Positions 32,121 through 43,988 of a DNA stretch of 64,000 nt are shown one piece after another. The notes below the pieces were generated by a model. That model saw only the letters and a list, made by a program, of their open reading frames with translations, was not told where the DNA came from and made no database searches. Source of the stretch: Aegilops tauschii subsp. strangulata (lineage: Eukaryota; Streptophyta; Magnoliopsida; Poales; Poaceae); assembly GCF_002575655.3 (NCBI RefSeq), contig NC_053037.3:570068880-570132879 (forward strand). The letters are read 5' to 3'. Position numbers and translations under genes: made by a program. Each line of letters starts with the position of its first letter. The first letter of the stretch is position 1.

Positions 32121-34107
32121 TCTCCGTGACCTGCAACGCATAAAGAAAGTAGAGATCAGCGAACCAGATCGTTGTATGCGTCTTCCTTCTTCTTTTGCCC
32201 TTGTGTATTTTGGGCGTAGCCGCATGTGGATTTTTTAATTATCTTCCTAATTATGTAAGACAATTATTATCCACTCTCATCGTCCTTATATATATTCATC
32301 AGTCTTGCTATAAGTCGCAGTAGATGCTATATAGGTCCATCGGATCTTACATCAAGATCCGTGCAAAATTTTCTTTTCAGATTTTCTTTTTTCTCTCTTA
32401 AATCTCAGTCGAGTGAGACATTGCCACGCCATTCAACAGAGGCTCGGGCGCCATTAATGGAGACCTTGGGAGAGAGGTGGATGGCAGATGGAAGTTGAAG
32501 GGCTCTCCTCCCGATAAGCATGCGCAGGGGTCTGATCGCACGCCTCCCGTACTCAAATAGCTACCCTGCATGGCGCCTCCTAGCTAATAAAAAAAGGGGA
32601 TGCGTGGCCGCATGTAAATGGTAAATAGAACGCCCACGATTTCAATAATACTTGTGTTTCCGATTGTAACATGACAACACTTGTTCCAAAATGACTTTGT
32701 TGATTGTTAATGTGTGCGCCTTCGCAAATCGGACAGCAAAATTACCCCAGCGTGTTGGTGCCATGTCATGAGACCAAGCCAAGTTTCATGATTTTCATGC
32801 GTGTTTCGGATTTACAGGAATTAAAAAACCAAGTTCCAGCCGAGCCATGACGCCCAGATGTTTGAATTTCATTCCCATTTCTGGCATGGGACCTAGAAAT
32901 TTACCCAAGGACACACATGTGATTTTCAACCAGCTTTGGTGCACTGGAGCATGTGCTTGTATTTTAAATTTGAATTATGCACACAAAGGTGACACGTTCC
33001 CTCTCAGAACCACGAGCCTTCTTGAGAGAAGCTCCTGTTTGCAAAAAGCTTATACCAAAACTTGTTCCTATTCTGCATTTTTTTACCACAACATGGTAGT
33101 ACCATGATATGACACCATGCCAAGTTTCATGATTTTCAGGCGTGTTTTGGATTTACAAGAATTTTAAAACCAAGCTTCTCAATGTTCTCGGCTGAACCAC
33201 GATGCCCAGATGTTTGAATTTCATTCCCATTTCTTACATGGGACCTAGAAATTCACTCGAGGACACACATGTGATTTTTCAGTCAACTTTGGTGCATGGG
33301 AGCATGTGCTTGTAGTTCAAATTTGAATTATGCACATTAAATGAACAGAAACTCAATTAATTTATAAAAAAGGCCAAACGAACTCGGAATAATTCCAAAA
33401 TTTAACAGGGCACTCATATAGTTCTATGTTGCCTCTTTAAAGAAAATATGGGGGGAGGCAGCGTATATTGTTTCGCACACAAAGGTATAAAGAAATAAAG
33501 AAATTGGCATACCTATTTAATTCTTGGGTTCTTATTATTTATGCCACTAGTTGTGTTTCACTACTCAGTTTTGCCATTAGAAGTTACAACTACTCAAAAA
33601 ATGCCATCGATCCGTGAGATGCCTGCTCAAAAATGCAATTAGATATCTAAAAAATGCCATCGTTAAGTTAGATGTTTGCTCAGAAATGCCATTAGACATT
33701 TTTATTTTCACGTCAAACCCGTTGACCATGTTACATGACAAAAATAAGCCGATTCTCACAATGATAAGTTAATGGTGTCCAGCACAACACACCCCTCAAA
33801 TAAAACTAAGCACCCTAGAATTCTTTGACAAAACTAAGCACCCTGAAATTCTTTGACAACTAAACTGCTGGCTATATGATGTTGGCAATATATATTGTAC
33901 GTATATAATGTCAAGAAACGAGTGGTAGTACTATACCAACTAAAAGATGAAATGTACGAAATATAACGAGAAGATACATAACATAGTTCTGCTGGGGGCT
34001 CAGCACAACACACCCCTCAAATAAAACTAAGCACACCAGAAATTAAACTATGCAACTAATCCGGTAGACACTGCATTAGAACCACCATGAGCAACGACAC
34101 TGCCACC
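32121..34107. repeat. Gene-free stretch with two sets of direct repeats
   Basis: A block of about 245 bp at 32745-32990 (CCAAGTTTCATGATTTTCA, CCCAGATGTTTGAATTTCAT, GGAGCATGTGCTTGTA) recurs at 33095-33340. CAGCACAACACACCCCTCAA occurs at 33780 and 34001. 33560-33700 contains repeats of CTCAAAAATGC(C/A)AT. No gene was seen. Confidence 0.7.
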
Positions 34108-34829
34108 TTACTCGGAGTCCTCGTCCACGTCCTCGACTTCATCCTTGTCCCTCTTCCTCTTGGGCGATACTTCTTTGATTGAACCGCACACTTGGCTCTT
34201 GCTCTTCAACCACCCTTGTAGATATGGAAACAAAGGTAGCCATCCATTGCAGCGTAGTGGATGTGGTCCATATCTAGTACATTCCACTGCCATGCATGAC
34301 GATGAAACGTGTACGGAGGTTTCTCTAGTTTACCGTATGAAGGATGAACCATGGCTCCTGCCAGGGTCAGCATTGAAGGCTGATCAAGGGAGGGCACCAG
34401 CCCTTCCTTCTGGAGGTCGAAGGGGTCGCCTACAACGAGGCCTATCCGACCCAGGATTTCCTTGTCGTTCCTAAAGTCTACAGTAACAAATTTGACTCGG
34501 CCGCCCTTGAGGAACTTCTTAAATTCCTCGCACTCAACGTCGGCATGGCATATGTGGTAGACCAAGCATAAGTCATGCACGCAAACCTGGATCACGGCGG
34601 GCTTCTTCTTCTCTGCCTCCTTTAGTTTCTTCTCGCTTCCCAGGACTGTGGTGTACTCAACATCTAGCCCAGTGACCCACTCATCATTTGAGTTTTCGAA
34701 CATGCGTTTGAAGCGAGCAAGGCATTCTTTAACCGTTGCGGAAGAACGAGTGTAGATGACGTCGAACTCATCGCCGGTGATGGTTCTAACCTTGTACTCA
34801 CCGCCGATCATGGAGATTTGGGACGCCAT
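34108..34829 (-). pseudogene. WRN-type 3'-5' exonuclease (DEDDy) gene with a late frameshift
   Basis: A single exon starts at 34829 (MASQISMIGGEYKVRTITG) and is open for 207 codons to 34206. It holds all three motifs of the DnaQ-like DEDDy fold: motif I GLDVEY (residues about 53-58), motif II VTVDFRNDKEIL (about 115-126), and motif III HYAAMDGYLCFHIY (about 192-205, Tyr and Asp present). Plant relatives degrade DNA or RNA 3'-5', like the WRN exonuclease domain. After FHIYKGG the frame stops, but one base over it continues LKSKSQVCGSIKEVSPKRKR and an acidic end to 34108, a likely nuclear-signal tail. One base is missing near 34210. The catalytic part is complete, so a shortened enzyme is possible. 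Confidence 0.72.
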
Positions 34830-35096
34830 GGATTTCGGAGGAGGGTTAGGATTAGTGGAACTGCCGTAATGTGAAATGACGGGACGACTAGGAGCGGTTT
34901 ATCGATTGTAAAAATGTCGAGTGGGGGGGCGCGTGCGAATGGCAGGGTAGTGGCTTGCCTGCTGGATAAATGGATTCATGCACAGTACTATGGGGGCCCA
35001 ATTAGATGTCATGTCTACTCGACGCCCAATTAAATGGCTTTCGATGTCATGTCAAGCGTCGGGAAAATTACAGGTGATACGAAGCTTTCCATTCTC
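34830..35096. other. Upstream region of the exonuclease gene
   Basis: GC-moderate sequence with GGGTTAGGATTAG and GGGGGGGCGCG runs. No other gene was recognised, and I cannot identify a clear TATA box. Confidence 0.4.
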
Positions 35097-35269
35097 CCAT
35101 GATACGGGCTTCCGAGAGCCCTTGGATCTAAGATCGAACGGTTGCATGGTGTGATTCTAGACCTATGGGTGAATATCCTATCCTGGAGGGTTATTCTGCA
35201 AATTTTCAGCAACATAGCATGCGACCGTTCGATCTCAGATCCAAGGGCTGCCAGCAGCCCGTATCATGG
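35097..35269. mobile_element. MITE-like element with 50-bp inverted ends
   Basis: CCATGATACGGGCT..GCCCTTGGATCT.AGATCGAACGGT at the left is inverted at the right (ACCGTTCGATCT.AGATCC, then GCCCGTATCATGG). A loop of about 70 bp lies between. No clear duplication was found. It lies upstream of the exonuclease gene. Confidence 0.7.
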
Positions 35270-36969
35270 TCGCGCCTACCACGACCGTCGCCTCGCTCGC
35301 GCGGTCGCGCCCTTGGAGATTTAACACGGTGCGTTAGGCTATCTGATGTTGGCATGTCATACATAGTCATCACTTAGTCACTCATACAACAAGGTTAGCT
35401 ATAAGGTTGGCTATAAGAGTATTTTTTGTTTACTTCTGTCTATCTCTTTCTTCGTAGTATTTATTGTATTTGCCAAGGAGTGACCTCTTCCAATGAAATG
35501 GTGCTTAGATGAGGTGCTATGGGCATTAAATGGCTTAGCAACTCAAGTCCCCAATGCATAGGTGCTTAGTTTTTGTTGCTAAGTTTGCTTCATCTAGGTA
35601 CACGCGCTTATCACCGTTTCTTCCTGGGGTCACCAAACTAGTCTCTCTCTTCTTAATTAACTTGCCACATCAGACTTTATGCCTATGTGGCAGGCTTAGC
35701 ACCTGTAGGATCAAGTACAACAGTGGGCTATAAGCCCGCTTTACATGGCATTTTTGCGTATGTGGGGGAAAGAGGCAAGGAAAAAGTGGAGGAGTGGGCT
35801 CTCAAGCAAGAGCCAACCTCTACATGGTGGAGCATCGGGAGAGGCACGTGTATGGAGGTGGTCAGGAATCGGGAGACTCACGCCGGTCGTAGCGCCGCAG
35901 TTAAAATGATAATGGCAAGTCAAATCACCGGGCCCCACCTGTCCAGAAGTAACTCGCTGCCAAATCACACAGCCCTACGTTTGTAGCAGCCTACTCCCTC
36001 ATCTTCTCGCGTCTCTGTCAAACTGACTAGGCGGAACTGCCCCGCCTACCGCGTGGGAAAAGCCCCTCCCCGACTTTTAAATAGTATAGTATACTAATTT
36101 TGTATCCATCGATTGCTCCATGGAGCAAAGCCTCAAGAAAACGGCGGTACACATGTACGGAGTATACAGCACGCCCGTCATATTCGCGTCGCACCCCAGA
36201 CGGTCGGTCGGTCTGGCACGTTGCTCTCCGAATGGAACGCGCGTCATATTACGTTTGCACACACATGTGGGACCGCAATTGAGAACCGACCATAGGCACA
36301 CTCCCCGGCCCCGCAAGTCGGGTGAGTTAATAGAAGAGAGAGACGAGCGATAGTACTAGTAGAGAAGTGTTGTAGGAGTACATACGTTGGTACCTGGACG
36401 ATCCCTGCAAGACACGGAAGATCAGTTCATCCATGCATGTGACCAGACTCCAGCAGACACGCCTGGATTGGCTATCGTCTACATATCGTGCAGGTTGTGT
36501 TGTACAGGGCTGTAGTTCTGGTGAGAAATCTAAAAAAAGGTTTCTTGTCATCTCACAAAATTAGGTGTCATGTGCTTCGGATCACTGCGAGGGTTAGACA
36601 GCGACAACTGAGTTGGGCTAGTCATTGGGGGCACATGCACGAAGACTACTCAGCTGCCATCTAGGTCAAGCCGGCTATGTTAATTAGGACATCTATCGAC
36701 GGACCCCTTTTTCTACGAGTTTATCTTTAATTTGAGCTTTGATCCTCGTCTAGTTTGTCCGTCGGGATTCAGTCTCCTTTGGGCAGTGAGGTTATGATTT
36801 CTTGTCATGTGGCATTTTTTCGTGTTATATGTTATAATCCGGTGCTTCAGATCAAAATTACGACAACTGCGCCTCCGGGGCACGTGCATGAAGACTTCTC
36901 GACAATCATTGCCGAGGTCAAGCCGGCTCCGACCGGTAGACAAAAGAAAACTAGTACTCCACTATATAG
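35270..36969. other. Gene-free stretch with a copy of the coiled-coil upstream block
   Basis: 35900-36130 resembles 30340-30530 (AAATCACxxxGCCC, CTGCCCCGCC, ATCGATTGCTCCATGGAGCAAA), so a third copy of that upstream region lies here without a recognisable coding part. The remainder, including 35390-35720, is AT-rich and unassigned. Confidence 0.45.
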
Positions 36970-38310
36970 GTAGGAGCCTCCGCGCTTGCTTGCTAGTGTT
37001 GCTCTCTTCAGACTGTCTCGTCCTCTCCAGATCTAAACACGACAGCGGTGGCCACACTCTCTCTCTACTCACCGCTGGTCACAGATCCAGCCAGATCCTC
37101 TCCGCCGGGGAAGGTGAGAAGGTGCAACATTCATGCGGTCGTCCTCCGCGACGGCTCTTACCCACTGCTGGCGCGTCCCGATCAGCGTGCCTTGCCGTTC
37201 TCTCCCAAGCATCGCTGGCGAGGGAGGGCCTCCCACCCCTTCTTCCTCGCTGCCGTAGTGTGGGCAGATCCGGCCTCCCGCCGCCCACCTAGCGACATCC
37301 CGGTGACCCTCAGGTATAACTTCCTTCGAAACCGGCCTTGCTCTACTTCCCGAGCTCCCGACGTCGCTGCATTTGTATCTTTTACTATTTCTCAGGCCCC
37401 CTCGTGTAGATAGGATTGATTGGCTGTTCGAAAACCACCTTTTTTTTTACTGTTAAGAGGTGAAACTAGTTCATGCACTCAAATCTAGTAGTATTTGGTT
37501 CAAACAAGGAAGAAAGGGGGTGGGGGTGGGGGAAGATTTGTTACCTGAATCTAGGACTTGGTCGAAAGAGGAAATAATGGGGGCGAAAAGTAGCAGAGAT
37601 TGGCTATCCAACTGGTCTCTAGGTCTAATTGGGAAATAAAGGGAACACAGTACAAACTCAATATAAACCCGATCTATTGGTTGAAAAAGGAAAGAAAGTG
37701 GGGACTCGGGGACAAGTCAACAGAGTAAGTCCAGCACTAGATTTGCTAGCCTCACACAGTATAAGGTGGCTATATACCGAACAAAAATGGGACCAACCCA
37801 GATATCCTCTTCTGATGTTTGTTGCCCCGAGCCGTGCTTATGTAATGCCACTGGTAAAATGTAGCAGTCGCACTGTTAAAAGTAAGGACACGTTAAGCCA
37901 ATGTTGTTTTCAATGTAATGCCTCCAGTAATATGAATCAATGGCACTTTTTTCATGTCCTGCTAAATTTCCCATTAAGATAAGTTGCTTCTTTTCCTTAG
38001 AGATGCAACTGTCCTGGTCCGCCTACTCTCCAGGAGCTTCACGACCAACCTTGATGTTGCTCAATTTTATTGCAACTAATGAAGAAGAAGCTGTGTGGGT
38101 TTCATTTTCTGATGGAAATGGAACCGGGGCTGGAGCCCTTTTCTTAAAAAAAGAAGAAGAAGAAGCTGCTAGCTCATGGGACATTGCTTCATTTTAGGTG
38201 AACTGCACCAAAAGTTCCCATGAATTGAATCATCCATGTTGGTGACTGGTGTCATCCCTTCTATGATGGCGTTGACTACAGATATGGTTCCATCATGAGG
38301 TATGTTCCTT
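36970..38310 (+). other. Unrecognised gene-like leader and exon fragments
   Basis: 36980-37415 is CT-rich, as in grass 5' leaders, with open plus frames but no known domain. A possible exon follows a CCTTAG acceptor near 38000 (ATGCAACTGTCCTGGTCC onward). Another possible exon near 38230-38300 reads WCHPFYDGVDYRYGSIMR before GTATG, a fair donor. I do not recognise the protein. It could be a captured gene fragment with introns, or chance. Confidence 0.3.
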
Positions 38311-38998
38311 TTTGGTCTGACCGTTTGCCAAAGATCCTGCATGTTGATCCTGCTCTTGTGCTACTGTTTTGGCACTGCCATGATAAAGAAGTAATGTTAT
38401 TATTTTGCACCTTAATCTAGTGGCACTATTAATTTGAGGCAATGTTTTGGCACCGCTAGTGCCACTGTTTTTTTATATATCGAAAGAGGGGGTTCCCTCC
38501 GATTTCATTAAAGAAACCCAACCATAGAGAACCATTATCCGACAACATCTCAGTGTAAACGGGCAGTTATGCAACTACTACTAGAACGGACTGAGTACTA
38601 GCAGGAGACAAGTTCGTACTAGCAGTAAAAATTACCAACACCAACCCTGCTGCATCTAAGCATTGGCATCCACCACCATCAGTGGGATGTGTGGCGCTCA
38701 CTATGGACGGATCTTTCTCGGCAGCAAATCCTCTAACCAAATACTAGTAGCTTAGACTTTTAAAAAAATACTAGTAGCTTATATTGGCAGTTTTCTAGGG
38801 GTGTACTCTTTTTTGAAAGAAGCATCAATCTATTTTTCTTTATTTGTACACAGTGTCACAACTTTGACCCAAAGGTCAGAGCTATTTTAGGGTGATTGGC
38901 GTAGTACTCGGAGACTGATTGTAAGCATGATTTTTATTAGTTGCCACACTGATTGTAAGCATGAGCAGATGGAAGATTAGGTTAGTGCGAAGCTTACC
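38311..38998. other. Gene-free stretch with a LINE-like 3' remnant
   Basis: 38470-38560 (TTTTTTTATATATCGAAAGAG, then GGGTTCCCTCCGATTTCATT) looks like the complement of a grass LINE or SINE tail on the minus strand. Nothing else was recognised. Confidence 0.35.
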
Positions 38999-39475
38999 TT
39001 AAACCCTACCGACGTCGTTGAAACGAGGCGAGCGTCGAGGGACCCGTGGAGAACGGCGGGGAAGCGACGTCGCGCCATCCGGCCTCCTCTTGCGGTGGTA
39101 GAACGAATACTCCTGTGGCTCCGGCTGGCTCTGCACCCTCACGAACGGCACACCGTACTCGATCGATTCGTTATCCTCTGGGTGCTCGACCTTCGACCTG
39201 TACGCCCACCACCTCCGCCTGACTTTCGCCTCGGGCGAATCTGTCTGCTCCATCGCCAAGAGGAGATACTCGATGAACTCGAAGGACTGCGGCATGACTG
39301 CCGCCGAGGAGTACATCGCCGTCGTCTCGCTCTTTCGCATACATTGCCACATGGCCCTCACCGTCCTCGAAATCTCCCACTCATTGTCAAACCAAGTAAG
39401 GATCTCCTTCAACCTGGCTAACTTTGCCTGGTCGCCGCCGGCGATCTGCCTGATTCGCTGCTGCATCCCCTCCAT
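38999..39475 (-). CDS. 158-residue protein, left member of a head-to-head pair
   Basis: Open frame of 158 codons from MEGMQQRIRQIAGG to FNDVGRV. It is related to the plus-strand gene at 40442 along its length: KLAR(L/M) with E(I)..WFDN, then S(F)..(E)YLLLAMEQTDS, RRWWAYRSKVEHP, and YGVPFVRVQSQPEP. It is predicted mainly helical, with a basic Arg/Ser/Pro-rich end. No known domain was recognised; probably a grass-specific family. The leader (39476-39900) is built of tandem CT-rich repeats shared with the partner. The frame is complete, so the gene may be active. Confidence 0.55.
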   Translation of the reverse strand: MEGMQQRIRQIAGGDQAKLARLKEILTWFDNEWEISRTVRAMWQCMRKSETTAMYSSAAVMPQSFEFIEYLLLAMEQTDSPEAKVRRRWWAYRSKVEHPEDNESIEYGVPFVRVQSQPEPQEYSFYHRKRRPDGATSLPRRSPRVPRRSPRFNDVGRV

Positions 39476-39499
39476 AGATGTCCTTCTGAGTGGTTCGGT

Positions 39500-40410
39500 G
39501 CTAGCTTTGGAAGATGGGAGGAGAGACGGTGGTCTTGCAATAGAGAAGAGGGAGAGGCGAGACGGTGGTTTTGGAATGGAGATGATGGAGAGGAGAGGGG
39601 TGGTTTTGAAATGGAGAAGAGGGAGAGGCGAGACGGTGGTTTTGGAATGGAGATGATGGAGAGGAGAGGTTCCCCTGCCTTTTGGTCACTGACAGGTGGG
39701 CCCCATGCTTGGTGGGACCCATGTGTCAGTGTCTCAATGGCAGGATGGGCTACGTCAGGGGATCCTCGTCCGAGGAGAGAGGAGGTGGTTTTGCAATGGA
39801 GAAGAGGGAGATGCGAGACGGTGGTTTTGGAATGGAGATGATGGAGAGGAGAGGAGGTGGTTTTGCAATGGAGAAGAGGGAGAGGAGCGTGCGCAGCGAT
39901 TTAGGATTGGACGAGACGGCCGGCGCGCTGTGACTGGATCAAAATCAAAATCAATTTACCCTTTAATTAAGAAAGCGACCCCACATTAACTAGTCTCCCT
40001 TTTATTCTGGGTCATAATTGACCATGATTTTCGCAAATAAAATATAGGTTATACGTTGCAAAAATAATATAATTTGAAAGTACATTCAGATACGAACTAA
40101 ATGATACAATATTTGGTGACATGCATTCACATTTTGCTTGTCAAATACAGTACGTGGTCAAACTTTGACCCAAAATACGCAAAACAAAAAAATACTTCCA
40201 AGACCAGCGCCGCTCTTCCGCTCTTCTCCTCTTAAACCACCATCGCTCCTCTCCTGTTCCAATCTAAATCCAACGCCGCTCCTCTCCTCTTCCATTTCAA
40301 AACCACCGCCCCTCCTCTCCTGTTCCAATCCAAAACCAGCGTTGCTCCTCTCCCGTTCTAAACCAAAACCAGCGCTGCTCCTCTCCTCTTCCATTAAAAA
40401 TCCACCGCCG
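39500..40410. repeat. Repetitive shared leaders between the divergent pair
   Basis: 39530-39900 carries tandem units of about 36-50 bp: GAGACGGTGGTTTTGGAATG, GAGATGATGGAGAGGAGAGG, and TGGAGAAGAGGGAGAGGC. 40205-40410 carries the complement-oriented counterpart (CTCCTCTCCTCTTCCATTTC, AAAACCACCGCCCCTCCTC, CTGTTCCAATC). Each gene thus begins its transcript with the same kind of CT-rich repeat. Between them (39900-40200) is AT-rich sequence that should hold a bidirectional promoter. Confidence 0.75.
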
Positions 40411-40441
40411 GCGAGTGAAGGTGTTGTGGAGAAGTAGATCG

Positions 40442-40918
40442 ATGGAGGAGTACAACCGATACGTGAGGATCGCAGACGGCAACCCTGTGAAGCTAGCTAG
40501 GATGTTGGAGATACAGTCTTGGTTTGACAACAAGGACCAACTAGCGGCGACGGCGACATCCATGGCCAAATATCTGCAACAGAGTGAAAAGGCGGCGATA
40601 CTCCCGGAGGGAGTCGCGCGGGAGTACATAGAGCTGCTTCTCTGGGCCTTGGAGCAAACAGATTCATTGAATCTGATCGTGACGGAGCGGTGGTGGGAGT
40701 ATCGATCCCAGATGGAGCATCCACCAGAAATTGAAGGATCGAGCATCTACAGGGTGCCGTTTGTGAGGGTGTCGTGCCAGAGCGAGCCAGTGGAGTCTTC
40801 GTCGACCGAACCCAACTGCAAGAGGAGAAAAACAGTTGGACCGACGATGCTTCCCCGCCATCCTCTCCCTCGTTGTTCACATCGTCTCACGGGGCGGCTG
40901 TCTGCCGCCGAGGAATAG
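40442..40918 (+). CDS. 158-residue protein, right member of the head-to-head pair
   Basis: The start at 40442 (MEEYNRYVRIADGN) is chosen over an upstream ATG in the same frame because it aligns with the start of the minus-strand partner and gives the same 158-residue length. Shared blocks: KLARMLEIQSWFDN, EYIELLLWALEQTDS, ERWWEYRSQMEHP, YRVPFVRVSCQSEP. The end is basic (CKRRKTVG). Function unknown. A 10.2-kb retrotransposon is inserted 16 bp after the stop codon, so its 3' untranslated region resumes at 51174. Confidence 0.55.
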   Translation: MEEYNRYVRIADGNPVKLARMLEIQSWFDNKDQLAATATSMAKYLQQSEKAAILPEGVAREYIELLLWALEQTDSLNLIVTERWWEYRSQMEHPPEIEGSSIYRVPFVRVSCQSEPVESSSTEPNCKRRKTVGPTMLPRHPLPRCSHRLTGRLSAAEE

Positions 40919-40933
40919 GAGGGATTGCCCCCC

Positions 40934-42455
40934 TGATGACCCACAATTATAGGGGATCTATCATAGTCCTTTCGATAAGTAAGAGTGTCGAACCCAACGA
41001 GGAGCAGAAGGAAATGATAAGCGGTTTTCAGCAAGGTATTCTCTGCAAGCACTAAAATTATAGGTAACAGATAGTTTTGTGATAAGATAATTTGTAACGA
41101 GCAACAAGTAACAAAAGTAAATAAAGTGCAGCAAGGTGGCCCAATCCTTTTTGTAGCAAAGGACAAGCCTGGACAAACTCTTATATAAAGAAAAGCGCTC
41201 CCGAGGACACATGGGAATTATCGTCAAGCTAGTTTTCATCACGTTCATATGATTCGCGTTCGGTACTTTGATAATTTGATATGTGGGTGGACCGGTGCTT
41301 GGGTGTTGTCCTTACTTGGACAAGCATCCCACTTATGATTAACTCCTATTGCAAGCATCCGCAACTACAAAATAAGTATTAAGATAAACCTAACCATAGC
41401 ATGAAACATATGGATCCAAATCAGCCCCTTACGAAGCAACGCATAAACTGGGGTTTAAGATTCTGTCACTCTAGCAACCCATCAGCTACTTATTACTTCC
41501 CAATGCCTTCCTCTAGGCCCAAACAATGGTGAAGTGTCATGTAGTCGACGTTCACATAACACCACTAGAGGAGAGACAACATACATCTCATCAAAATATC
41601 GAACGAATACCAAATTCACATGAGTACTAATAGCAAGACTTCTCCCATGTCCTCAGGAACAAACGTAACTACTCACAAATCATATTCATCTTCATAATCA
41701 GAGGGGTATTAATATGCATTAAGGATCTGAACATATGATCTTCCACCAAATAAACCAACTAGCATCAACTACAAGGAGTAATCAACACTACTAGCAACCT
41801 ACAGGTACCAATCTCAGGCTATGAGACAAATATTGGATACAAGAGATGAACTAGGGTTTGAGAGGAGATGGTGCTGGTGAAGATGTTGATGGAGATTGGC
41901 CCCTCCCGATGAGAGGAGCGTTGGTGATGACGATGGCGATGATTTCCCCCTCCCGGAGGGAAGTGTCCCCGGTAGAACAGCTCTGCCGGAGCCCTAGATT
42001 GGTTCCGCCAAGGTTCCGCCTCGTGGCGGCGGAGTCTCGTCCTGAAAGCTTGCTTATGATTTTTCTCCGGATGAAAGACTTCGTATAGCAGAAGATGGGC
42101 ACCGGAGGGCCAACAGGGGGCCCACGAGGCAGGGGGCGCGCCCAGGGGGGTAGGGCGCGCCCCCCACCCTCGTGGCCAGGGTGTCGGCCCCCTCTGGTAT
42201 TTCTTCCGCTCAATATTTTTTATAATTTCCAAAAATAACTTCTGTGGAGTTTCAAGACTTTTGGAGTTGTGCAGAATAGGTCTCTAATATTTGCTCCTTT
42301 TCTAGCCCAGAATTCCAGCTGCCGGCATTCTCCCTCTTTATGTAAACCTTGTAAAATAAGAGAGAATAGGCATAAGTATTGTGACATAATCTGTAATAAC
42401 AGCCCATAATGCAATAAATATCAATATAAGAGCATGATGCAAAATGGACGTATCA
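40934..42455 (-). repeat. 3' LTR of the gypsy element
   Basis: 1522 bp, starting TGATGACCCACAA and ending GGACGTATCA on the plus strand. Over the first 600 bp I count about 11 differences from the other LTR. It contains a GC-rich hairpin at about 42118-42177. Confidence 0.92.
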
Positions 42456-43988
42456 ACTTCCCCAAGCTTAGACCTCTCTTGTCCTCAAGCGGAAGCCGTT
42501 AACGATAAATATGACCACATGTTTAGAGGTAGAGGTGTCGATAAAATAAAATACGGACATGAGGGCATCATGATTATTCTTATAACAGCAACATATATAG
42601 ATATTGTCATATGATTTCTTATGCTCAAGTAATAATCTATTCACAATGTCAAGTATGAATCAGAAACTTCATTGAGGCAATTGCAATTTATCATAACATC
42701 GGAAAGAGTCTATGTAAGATCTTTTCAGCAAGTCCACATACTCAACTATCATTTAGTCTTTCACAATTGCTAACACTCACGCAATACTTGTGGTCACGGA
42801 GTTTTTATCGGACACAGAGAAATATAGGGGCTTATTGTCTCGCCTCCCAACCTTTTATTTCAAGGGTAATGTCAACAATAATAGTTCATGCTAACTTACA
42901 TCCAATTGGATATATATATCAGGATCTTTCCAACACACTGTGCTTGCCAAAGGCTAAAATGTAAAAAGGAAAGGTGAAAATCACCATGACTCTTGCATAA
43001 AGTTAAGAGATAAAAGTAAAAGATAGGCCCTTCGTAGAGGGAAGCAGAGGTTGTCATGCGCTTTCATGGTTGGATGCACAAAATCTTAATGCCAAAGAAC
43101 GTCACTTTATATTGCCACTTGTGATATGGACCTTTATTATGCAGTCCGTCACTTTTATTTCTTCCACATCACAAGATCGTATAAAGCTTATTTTCTCCCG
43201 CACTAATAAGTCATAGATATTTAGAGAGCAATTTTTATTGCTTGCAGCGATGACAACTTACTTGAAGGATCTTACTCAATACATAGGTAGATATGGTGGA
43301 CTCTCATGGCAAAACTGGGTTTAAGGGTATTTGGAAGCACAAGTAGTATCTCTACTTGGTGCAAAGAATTTGGCTAGCATGAGGGGGAAAGGCAAGCTCA
43401 ACATGTTGGATGATCCATGACAATATACTTTATCTCAGATATAAGAAAACATAACCCATTACGTTGTCTTCCTTGTCCAATATCAACTCTTTAGCATGTC
43501 ATATTTTAATGAGTGCTCACAATCATAAAAGATGTCCAAGATAGTATATTTATATGTAAAACCTCTCTTTCTTTATTACTTTCTATTAATTGCAACGATG
43601 ACCAAAGCTATGTTTGTCAACTCTCAACAACTTTTAATCATCATACTCTTTATATGTGAAGTCATTACTCTCCATAAGATCAATATGATCTCTTTGTTTC
43701 TTTTTATTCTTTCTTTTTCTTTTATTCCTTCAAGATCATAGCAAAATAATCAATCCCTTGACTCAACACTAATCTTTATTATATAGCTCACGGACTCGAT
43801 TACATAAAGGGATCATAAAGCAAAACTCAAAACTAAATCATACCAAAAACTTTATTCTACTAGATCAAAATACTACTAAAGGATCGAACTAAGAAAAACG
43901 GTAAAGATAGAGATGTGATGGTGATACGATACCGAGGCACCTCCCCCAAGCTTGGCAGTTGCCAAGGGGAGTGCCCATACCCATATGA
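42456..43988. other. Non-coding 3' internal region of the gypsy element
   Basis: AT-rich, next to the polypurine tract. No ORF with recognisable content. It begins on plus with ACTTCCCCAAGCTTAGACC. Confidence 0.6.

Noticed and set aside
38470..38560. Possible active LINE or SINE insertion
   Set aside because: Only a tail-like sequence is visible. No target duplication or coding part could be found, so it is mentioned only as a remnant.
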